Made by a program: the position numbers and the translations under genes | Notes under the pieces: generated by a model | The model's input: the letters and a program-made list of their open reading frames with translations, nothing else | Database searches by the model: none | Told to the model about the DNA's origin: nothing | Assembly (NCBI GenBank): GCA_029167225.1 | Contig: JARFNK010000001.1 | Span: 310,001-374,000 of the forward strand | Reading direction: 5' to 3' | DNA: 64,000 nucleotides | Origin: Sphingobium arseniciresistens | GTDB lineage: Bacteria > Pseudomonadota > Alphaproteobacteria > Sphingomonadales > Sphingomonadaceae | Shown: positions 58,051 through 64,000 of the stretch, piece by piece | Layout of the letters: every line of letters begins with the position of its first letter | Numbering within the stretch: the first letter of the stretch is position 1

Positions 58051-58499
58051 GTATCGTCGCGCGCGGTGTCGAACGCGGCCCGCGCCGCCTCGATTCGCTC
58101 GGCATGGGCCTCCGCCCAGATCCACACGCCGCAAAAGGCCGCGCTCAGGCTGCGGCCCATGTCGGTCAGCATATATTCCACCTTCGGCGGGATGACCGGA
58201 TAGACCTTGCGCGTCACCAGCCCGTCGCGCTCCATCTGGCGCAGCGTCTGCGTCAGCATCTTCTGGCTGATCCCCGGCACCATCCGGCCGACCTGCGTGA
58301 AGCGCAGCGTGCCATGCTGCTCCAGCGCCTCCAGCACCAGCATCGTCCATTTGTCCGCCACCCGGCCGATCAGGTCGTCGACCAGCTGCTCGATGCGCGG
58401 ATCGATGCTGTCGGGCGGGGCCATCTCCGCAATCTCCCGTGCCCGTTCCATGGCATCGGGCGGGAAGCGGCGAGCGGATTGTGGTGCGTTACTTTCCAT
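58044..58499 (-). CDS. HxlR-family transcriptional regulator
   Basis: 151-residue winged-helix regulator. HxlR core: LIGRVADKWTMLVLEALEQH (the conserved DKWT), RFTQVGRMVPGISQKMLTQT, and wing GLVTRKVYPVIPPKVEYMLT. It is divergent from the SDR gene at 58590 with 90 bases between, the usual layout in which HxlR regulators respond to a reactive electrophile, quinone or aldehyde and control a reductase. The ATG at 58499 starts MESNAPQS. Confidence 0.9.
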   Translation of the reverse strand: MESNAPQSARRFPPDAMERAREIAEMAPPDSIDPRIEQLVDDLIGRVADKWTMLVLEALEQHGTLRFTQVGRMVPGISQKMLTQTLRQMERDGLVTRKVYPVIPPKVEYMLTDMGRSLSAAFCGVWIWAEAHAERIEAARAAFDTARDDTQ

Positions 58500-58589
58500 A
58501 AGGTGGGTATAAATCTTTTGGGTGCCTTCTTCAAATTGGAAAGCGTGATCGTAAATGGACGGCAGACGCACAATCGAAGGAATGACCCC

Positions 58590-59345
58590 ATGCGACAGAC
58601 CGGCAACACCATCCTCATCACCGGCGGCACATCCGGCATCGGCCGGGCGCTGGCCGAACGCTTCCACGCGGCGGGCAACAGCGTCATCATCGCCGGGCGC
58701 CGCCGCGCGCTGCTGGACGAGGTGACTGCCGCCAACCCCGGCATGATCGGCTATGAAGCGGACATGACGGACGCCGCCGCCATCGCCACCTTCGCGCAGG
58801 AGGTGATCGCCGCGCACCCCGCGCTCAACATCCTCATCAACAATGCCGGCATCATGCGGGTGGAGGACGCAAGCAAGGGGCGCGACCTGAGCGACGCCGA
58901 GGAAACGATCGTCACCAACCTGCTCGCGCCGATCCGCCTGACCAACGCGCTGGTCGATCAGCTTGCAGCGCAGGAGGACGCCGCGATCGTCAATGTGACA
59001 TCGGGCCTGGCCTATGTGCCGATGGTCGCCACCCCGACCTATAACGCGACCAAGGCCGCAGTCCACAGCTACACCCAGTCGCTGCGCGCACAGCTTGAAG
59101 GCAGGGTGGAGGTCATCGAACTCGCGCCGCCGGCCGTGCAGACCGACCTGACCCCCGGCCAGTCCACACGCGAGGGCTATATGCCGCTTCAGGATTTCAT
59201 CGACGAGGTGATGGAGCAGTTCGCAATCCAGCCCGCGCCGCGCGAAATCATGGTCCAGCGCGTACTGTTCCTGCGCAATGCCGAGAAGGAGGACCGCTTC
59301 GACGCGACCTTCGAAACGCTGAACGCGCACAGCCCCTATAAATGA
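58590..59345 (+). CDS. Short-chain dehydrogenase/reductase (DltE-like)
   Basis: 251 residues, NAD(P)-dependent Rossmann oxidoreductase. Cofactor motif ILITGGTSGIGRALAERF (TGxxxGIG), NNAGIM, active-site Ser in NVTSGLAYVP and Tyr-x3-Lys in TPTYNATKAAVHSY. It resembles the SDR group often annotated as DltE or oxidoreductase. A GAAGGA ribosome-binding sequence precedes the ATG. Divergent from the HxlR regulator, which is its probable controller. Substrate unknown, perhaps a small carbonyl compound. Confidence 0.88.
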   Translation: MRQTGNTILITGGTSGIGRALAERFHAAGNSVIIAGRRRALLDEVTAANPGMIGYEADMTDAAAIATFAQEVIAAHPALNILINNAGIMRVEDASKGRDLSDAEETIVTNLLAPIRLTNALVDQLAAQEDAAIVNVTSGLAYVPMVATPTYNATKAAVHSYTQSLRAQLEGRVEVIELAPPAVQTDLTPGQSTREGYMPLQDFIDEVMEQFAIQPAPREIMVQRVLFLRNAEKEDRFDATFETLNAHSPYK

Positions 59346-59372
59346 GGCAGCGGGCCTAAGGAACGCGCAGCT

Positions 59373-60302
59373 TCACCGCGCGGCGAACAGGCTGCGCAGC
59401 CAGGCATCGACGACAGGGGTGGCCGGATAGTCCGGCTCGCCCAGTCGCCGGTTGATCTCCATATGCCCGCGCAGCCCGGTGCCCGCAAAGCCCCGGACTT
59501 GCGCGGGCGTGCCAGCGGCGGTGAGCGCGGCGGCCAGCGACTCCGCCTGCGCCGTGCCATCCTCCCGCGCGACATGCAGGATCAGGAAGGCCGGGACATT
59601 GGGCCTTGCCGCCTGCAGCGTGGGGGAGAGCGCCCGCTGGCGCGCGGCATCCTCGCCGAAGGTCTGCACATAGGTCGCGTGCATGAACTTGCCGCCCTCC
59701 GTAATCTGGCGGGGCACGTCATAGGCGGCGCCATCGATCGGGATGACCCCGGCCAGCGAATCGGGGGCCAGGCCTGCCTTGCGCAGATAGCGCATGTCGG
59801 TGCCTACCAGCGCCGCGAGATGCGCGCCCGCACTGTGCCCCATCAGCACCACCCTGCCCGGATCGAAGCCCAGCGTCTTCGCGCGGACGATGAGCGCGGC
59901 GACGGCATCCGCGACATCCTGCGCCTGCTGTTCTACCGCGACATCGGGCACCAGCCGATAGTCGATGGAGGCAAAGGCATAGCCCTCCCCCAGAAAATGC
60001 GTGACCTTGGCCGGCCCGGTGGCGCTGCGCTTGTCCCCGCGCTTCCAGCCGCCGCCATGCACGAAGATCACCAGAGGCGCCGATGCGCCGGGCGCCTTGG
60101 CCCGCCAGAAATCAACATGTTGCAACGGGTCCGCGCCATAGGCGATGTCCTGGCTGGCCGGCACCGCCGCGTCGAAGCGCTGGGCGAGCCGCTGCTCCAG
60201 CAGCCGCCCCGCGCCCGCCTGCTCTGCCCGACCGGCCTGTGGCAGCGCCGCAGAAGCGGCCAGCATCGCCATGACCGCACCGATTGAAACGCCCTTGCCC
60301 AT
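59373..60302 (-). CDS. Exported alpha/beta hydrolase (HSL/carboxylesterase type)
   Basis: 309 residues. Sec leader of about 26 residues ending GRAEQ. Oxyanion loop VIFVHGGGWKRGDKRS (HGGGW), nucleophile elbow GHSAGAHLAAL, then Asp and His in the C-terminal part (GTGLRGHMEINRRLG). It is probably a periplasmic or secreted esterase. Convergent with the SDR gene and divergent from purA; the three genes (HxlR, SDR, hydrolase) together separate hisZ from purA. Substrate unknown. Confidence 0.87.
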   Translation of the reverse strand: MGKGVSIGAVMAMLAASAALPQAGRAEQAGAGRLLEQRLAQRFDAAVPASQDIAYGADPLQHVDFWRAKAPGASAPLVIFVHGGGWKRGDKRSATGPAKVTHFLGEGYAFASIDYRLVPDVAVEQQAQDVADAVAALIVRAKTLGFDPGRVVLMGHSAGAHLAALVGTDMRYLRKAGLAPDSLAGVIPIDGAAYDVPRQITEGGKFMHATYVQTFGEDAARQRALSPTLQAARPNVPAFLILHVAREDGTAQAESLAAALTAAGTPAQVRGFAGTGLRGHMEINRRLGEPDYPATPVVDAWLRSLFAAR

Positions 60303-60432
60303 CTTCTCATCCTTCGGCTTCCCTCGTCGTCCCGCCTATCCCTCGCCACGGCGCTGTGGGTAAAGCTTCAAAGGGTGACAAATTGTAAGGCTGGACGCCG
60401 GGCGCTCCCGCCACTAGGGGGAAGCCGGTTTT

Positions 60433-60523
60433 CCAGAGCGCTTCCTCGTTGGGCGAAAACGCTCTGGTCTTTGGATGTCGCATTTTCCGAGCCGTCGACC
60501 GTAAACGGCCGACTTGAAAATGC
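60433..60523 (+). other. Structured leader upstream of purA
   Basis: Two folds precede purA. CCAGAGCG (60433-60440) pairs with 60460-60467. Then GCATTTTC (60480-60487) pairs with GAAAATGC (60516-60523), enclosing nested GTCG/CGAC and CCGT/ACGG stems around AA (60494-60513). The purA TTG lies 18 bases after the last stem. It may be a dispersed repeat, a terminator or a regulatory leader; there is no terminal T-run. Confidence 0.55.
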
Positions 60524-60541
60524 TCTAGAGGATAAGTCAAC

Positions 60542-61831
60542 TTGGCCAATGTGACCGTGATCGGCGCCCAGTGGGGCGATGAGGGCAAAGGCAAGATCGT
60601 CGACTGGCTCGCCAGTCGGGCGGATGTCGTCGTGCGTTTCCAGGGCGGCCATAATGCCGGCCATACTCTGGTGGTGGGCGACAATGTCTACAAACTTTCG
60701 CTGCTGCCTTCCGGCATCGTCCGCGGGACGCTGAGCGTCATCGGCAATGGCGTGGTGCTCGATCCCTGGCATTTCCGCGAGGAAGTCGCCAAGCTGAAGG
60801 CGCAGGGCGTCGAAGTGACGCCGGAGAAGCTGCACATCGCCGAGAATGTGGCGCTGATCCTGCCCTTCCACCGCGACCTTGACGGGCTGCGCGAGGATGC
60901 CTCGGGCGCCGGCAAGATCGGCACCACCCGCCGCGGCATCGGCCCCGCCTATGAGGACAAGGTCGGTCGCCGCGCGATCCGCCTGTGCGACCTCGCCCAT
61001 CTGGACGATCTCGATCCGCAGCTTGACCGCATCTGCGCCCATCATGACGCGCTGCGCGCCGGCTTTGGCGAAGCGCCGATCGACCGCAAGGCGGTGGTCG
61101 CCGAGCTGGCCGAAGTCGCCGATTTCATCCTGCCCTATGCCAAGCCCGTCTGGGTGACGCTGAACGAGGCGAAGAAGCGCGGCGACCGCATCCTGTTCGA
61201 GGGCGCGCAGGGCGTGCTGCTGGATGTCGACCACGGCACCTATCCTTTCGTCACCTCCTCCAACACCATCGCCGGCACCGCATCGGGCGGATCGGGTCTT
61301 GGCCCCTCCTCCGTCGGCTTCGTGCTGGGCATCGTGAAGGCCTATACCACCCGCGTCGGCTCCGGCCCCTTCCCGACCGAACAGGAAAATGACGTTGGCC
61401 AGAAGCTGGGCGAACGCGGGCATGAATTCGGCACCGTTACAGGCCGCAAGCGCCGTTGCGGCTGGTTCGACGCAGTGCTGGTGCGCCAGTCCGCCGCCGT
61501 TTCCGGCATCACCGGCATTGCGCTCACCAAGCTCGACGTGCTCGACGGCTTTGAAAAGCTGCAGATCTGCGTCGGCTACAAGGTGGGCGACAAGACCTAT
61601 AGCTATCTGCCGCCGCATCCGCAGGACCAGGCCCGCGCGGAGCCGATCTACGAGACGATGGACGGCTGGCAGGAAACCACGGCGGGCGCCCGCAGCTGGG
61701 CCGACCTGCCCGCGCAGGCGATCAAATATATCCGCCGCATCGAGGAACTGATCGAGTGCCCGGTGACGCTGGTGTCGACCTCGCCGCAGCGCGACGACAC
61801 CATCCTGGTCCGCGATCCCTTCGCGGACTGA
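60542..61831 (+). CDS. purA: Adenylosuccinate synthetase
   Basis: Joins IMP and aspartate using GTP in AMP synthesis. 429 residues, standard. N-terminal GTP/IMP motif [18 protein letters not shown], then [44 protein letters not shown] and [11 protein letters not shown]. The start is a TTG at 60542; the family consensus MANVTVxGAQW begins here, and the only alternative is a GTG three codons on. A terminator follows at 61858. Confidence 0.97.
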   Translation: MANVTVIGAQWGDEGKGKIVDWLASRADVVVRFQGGHNAGHTLVVGDNVYKLSLLPSGIVRGTLSVIGNGVVLDPWHFREEVAKLKAQGVEVTPEKLHIAENVALILPFHRDLDGLREDASGAGKIGTTRRGIGPAYEDKVGRRAIRLCDLAHLDDLDPQLDRICAHHDALRAGFGEAPIDRKAVVAELAEVADFILPYAKPVWVTLNEAKKRGDRILFEGAQGVLLDVDHGTYPFVTSSNTIAGTASGGSGLGPSSVGFVLGIVKAYTTRVGSGPFPTEQENDVGQKLGERGHEFGTVTGRKRRCGWFDAVLVRQSAAVSGITGIALTKLDVLDGFEKLQICVGYKVGDKTYSYLPPHPQDQARAEPIYETMDGWQETTAGARSWADLPAQAIKYIRRIEELIECPVTLVSTSPQRDDTILVRDPFAD

Positions 61832-61857
61832 GCCGGACGGACCAGCGACGAACAGGC

Positions 61858-61893
61858 AAAGCGCCGGGCGGGATCATCCCCCCGGCGCTTTTT
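61858..61893. terminator. Bidirectional terminator between purA and the efflux gene
   Basis: AAAGCGCCGGG (61858-61868) pairs with CCCGGCGCTTT (61880-61890), with a T-run to 61893 on the plus strand and a matching A-run on the other side. It serves two convergent genes. Confidence 0.85.
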
Positions 61894-61897
61894 CGTT

Positions 61898-63178
61898 TCA
61901 GTGAACCATTTCCGATGGATTGGGTCGATCCGCGCCCCGGTTCGGCCGGGTGAACAGCTTGCCCCGCTCGGCCCAGCTGACGATCAGCAGGGCGATGAGG
62001 CCGAAGACGAGGAAGCCGAGCGCCAGCGGCAGGGTCGTGCCGTTGAACTGCGCACCGACCGCAGCGCCCAACATCGCCGACAGGATCGTCGTCAGGCAGG
62101 CCTGGAAGGAGGAGGCAAGGCCAGCGCCACGGGCGAACGGCTCCATCGAGATCGCGCTGAAGTTCGATCCGGTCAGCGCGAAGCAGAACATGGTGAGCGC
62201 CTGGGTGACGATGAAGGCCGGCATGGAATCCAGCCCTGCCCAGCCGATGAAGGCACGCACCGCCGAAATCAGGATCATTGCCATCAGCGCGCCATGGCTC
62301 AGGCGCCGCGCACCGATGCGCACGACCAGCCTGCTGTTGGTGAGCCCGCCCAGCGCCATGAACATGGCCATGCCGGCAAAGGCCAGCGGAAAGACCTTCT
62401 GCGCGTGATAGACGTCGAAGAATATCTGCTGGACGGATGTGATGAACGCCACCAGTCCGCCCGTGATCACCCCGCTGGCGACCATGTAGCCGATGCTGGT
62501 GCGATGGGTGACGATGCGCCTGAGCGTCGAGGCCAGATCGCGCAGGTTGACCTCCATCCGGTTCGCCGGCTTCAGCGTCTCGGGCAGGCGGATGACAATC
62601 CACAGCAGGACAGCCAGACCAACGCCGGTAAGTACCCAGAAGATCCCCCGCCACGGCGCGACGGTGAGAATGAGCTGGCCGAAACTGGGCGCGAGCACCG
62701 GCACGATCATGAAGACCATGAAGATGAGAGACATGATGCCCGCCATCTTGTCGCCATGAAAGCGATCGCGCACCACGCTGACGGCGATCACGCGCGAGGC
62801 AGCGGCAAAGAAGCCCGCGGCGGCGCGTCCGGCAAGCAGCAGCGGGAAACTGGGCGCCAGCGCGCACATCATGGTCGCGATCGTGAACAGCGTCAGGGTG
62901 ACACACAGCACCGGACGCCGCCCATAACGGTCGGAAAGCGGGCCGTAGATCAGCGACCCCAGGCCCATGCCGATGAAATAGGCGGTGATGATCCACTGGC
63001 GATCATTGGGATTGGAGACAGACAGCGACTTGCCGATCGCGGGCAGTGCCGGAAGCATCGGGTCGATCGACAGCGCGTTGAGCGCCATCATCGCCGCTAC
63101 CAGCGCAACGAACTCCCGAAAATGGATCGGAAAGTGCGCTGGGGATTCAACCCGCTTGCTGATATTCTTTTGCTGCAT
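61898..63178 (-). CDS. Bcr/CflA-family multidrug efflux MFS transporter
   Basis: 426 residues with twelve predicted membrane helices. Typical of the Bcr/CflA group: ALSIDPMLPALPAIGKSLSV in helix 1, then the loop 2-3 motif IYGPLSDRYGRRPVLCVTLT (GxxSDRxGRR). The start at 63178 (MQQKNISKRVE) is preferred to the upstream extension to 63238. Convergent with purA. It probably exports drugs or small metabolites by proton antiport; substrate unknown. Confidence 0.9.
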   Translation of the reverse strand: MQQKNISKRVESPAHFPIHFREFVALVAAMMALNALSIDPMLPALPAIGKSLSVSNPNDRQWIITAYFIGMGLGSLIYGPLSDRYGRRPVLCVTLTLFTIATMMCALAPSFPLLLAGRAAAGFFAAASRVIAVSVVRDRFHGDKMAGIMSLIFMVFMIVPVLAPSFGQLILTVAPWRGIFWVLTGVGLAVLLWIVIRLPETLKPANRMEVNLRDLASTLRRIVTHRTSIGYMVASGVITGGLVAFITSVQQIFFDVYHAQKVFPLAFAGMAMFMALGGLTNSRLVVRIGARRLSHGALMAMILISAVRAFIGWAGLDSMPAFIVTQALTMFCFALTGSNFSAISMEPFARGAGLASSFQACLTTILSAMLGAAVGAQFNGTTLPLALGFLVFGLIALLIVSWAERGKLFTRPNRGADRPNPSEMVH

Positions 63179-63263
63179 TGCAGCGCTATGAACGCGACAG
63201 CGCGATATGGCCAGAGGGCCGGGGCTGTTTGATCGCAATTCGGACTTTTAGGGCCCTCAATCA

Positions 63264-63294
63264 AAAGGCCCCGCCGATACCTCGGCGGGGCCTT
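63264..63294 (-). terminator. Terminator after the amino-acid permease
   Basis: A 13-bp perfect stem, AAAGGCCCCGCCGA (from 63264) with TCGGCGGGGCCTTT (to 63294), around a short loop. On the minus strand it ends in a short T-run. It lies 39 bases after the permease stop. Confidence 0.8.
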
Positions 63295-63332
63295 TCGTGG
63301 ATCGCTGTGCCGCCTGCGCGGCACATGACGGA

Positions 63333-64000
63333 TCAGGCGTCGATGCCACCCGGGGTCGGCGCGCCGGGCATCGGCGGCACCGGCTGCGGCGGCGCATCGC
63401 TGTCGCTCTCATGCGTTTCGATGAGGCCGCGACCCAGATGGCTGCGGCGATAGCTGTAGCCATAATAGACCAGCAGGCCGACCGCTGCCCAGCCGACGAA
63501 CATCAGCTTGGTCTCGGTGCCCAGGCTGAAGAACAGGTAGAGGCAGCCGGCGATGGCGATCGGCGCCGTCACCATGATCGCGGGCGTGCGGAAGGGACGC
63601 TTGCGATCGGGATCGGTCTTGCGCAGCACCATCACCGCGATCGACACGGCGGCAAAGGCGAACAGCGTGCCGGAGTTGGAGATGTCCGCGAGGATGCCGA
63701 CCGGGAAGAAGGCGGCGAACAGCGCCACGAAGATGCCGGTCAGGATGGTGATGACATGCGGGGTCTTGTAGACCGGATGCACCTTCGAGAAGAATTCGGG
63801 GAGCAGGCCGTCGCGGCTCATCACGAAGAAGATGCGGGTCTGGCCGAACATCATCATGAGGATGACCGAAGGCAGCGCCAGACCGGCGGCGAGGCCGAGC
63901 AGGTTGCCGATCTGCGGCCAGCCGATTTCACGCAGCGTCCATGCAAGCGCTTCCTTCGAGCAGGTGACAGCTTCCGTGCCGGCGGCAGCGAGCGCAGCGC
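63333..64000 (-). CDS. APC-family amino-acid permease (5' end cut by window)
   Basis: C-terminal part of a cationic-amino-acid-transporter-type APC permease; the frame is open to base 64000. Visible: FGQTRIFFVMSRDGLLPEFF followed by SKVHPVYKTPHV, a hallmark of the YfnA/CAT group, then four hydrophobic segments and a Pro-rich C-terminus (PPQPVPPMPGAPTPGG). About 222 residues are seen. Exact substrate not determinable. A terminator follows. Confidence 0.88.
   Translation of the reverse strand, partial: AALAAAGTEAVTCSKEALAWTLREIGWPQIGNLLGLAAGLALPSVILMMMFGQTRIFFVMSRDGLLPEFFSKVHPVYKTPHVITILTGIFVALFAAFFPVGILADISNSGTLFAFAAVSIAVMVLRKTDPDRKRPFRTPAIMVTAPIAIAGCLYLFFSLGTETKLMFVGWAAVGLLVYYGYSYRRSHLGRGLIETHESDSDAPPQPVPPMPGAPTPGGIDA

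Overview
The window is GC-rich chromosomal DNA (about 65% by eye) from an alphaproteobacterium, most likely a sphingomonad (Sphingobium, Sphingomonas or Novosphingobium type). Supporting this are the rpsB-tsf-pyrH-frr-uppS-cdsA-dxr-rseP-bamA-skp-fabZ order without lpxD, a CckA hybrid kinase, GTTC-N7-GTTC LexA boxes, a 406-residue NADP-type isocitrate dehydrogenase, a bacteriophytochrome/heme oxygenase pair and a SYK-6-like ferulate pathway using an NDP-forming feruloyl-CoA synthetase. Genus assignment is inference. No rRNA, tRNA, CRISPR array, prophage or insertion sequence was seen.

Layout. 1-11.0 kb (minus strand): translation and cell-envelope operon from rpsB to fabZ, with strong hairpins on both sides of tsf. 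11.2-11.5 kb: a divergent 84-residue membrane protein with a sigma70-like promoter whose -10 lies inside a LexA-type box. 11.5-13.6 kb: phosphatidylethanolamine synthesis (pssA, psd) and a small unknown. 13.7-19.3 kb: icd, a GNAT-nitrilase fusion, a CPA2 antiporter and a small exported protein. 19.4-21.9 kb: molybdate transport modABC convergent with modE; ModC and ModE both lack molybdate-binding Mop domains. 22-28.3 kb: a MarR regulator, then heme oxygenase plus an HWE-kinase bacteriophytochrome with a fused receiver, and a second PAS hybrid kinase.

28.9-36.0 kb: hydroxycinnamate catabolism: MarR regulator divergent from vanillin dehydrogenase, feruloyl-CoA hydratase/lyase, feruloyl-CoA synthetase, a DUF3237 protein with an export-like leader and an aromatic-acid MFS transporter. 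Together they would import ferulate, activate it to the CoA thioester, cleave it to vanillin and acetyl-CoA, and oxidise vanillin to vanillate. 36.3-47.2 kb (minus strand): alaS, an M24 peptidase, recA with an SOS box, a lone receiver, cckA, a DUF2062 protein, smpB and dapA. 47.3-53.1 kb: lytic transglycosylase, greB, a small unknown, a LOG protein, an extensin-like lipoprotein and a sulfotransferase.

53.2-61.8 kb: serC, serA, hisZ and purA, interrupted by two accessory insertions: an AT-rich HEPN-like gene after serA, and an HxlR/SDR/esterase group after hisZ. 61.9-64 kb: a Bcr/CflA-type efflux pump and the end of an amino-acid permease. Palindromic REP-like elements sit in several intergenic gaps. 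The best leads for something undescribed are the SOS-boxed small membrane protein, the lone HEPN-like island gene, the Mop-less mod system and the structured purA leader. I did not find a clear multi-gene novel defence or biosynthetic system.
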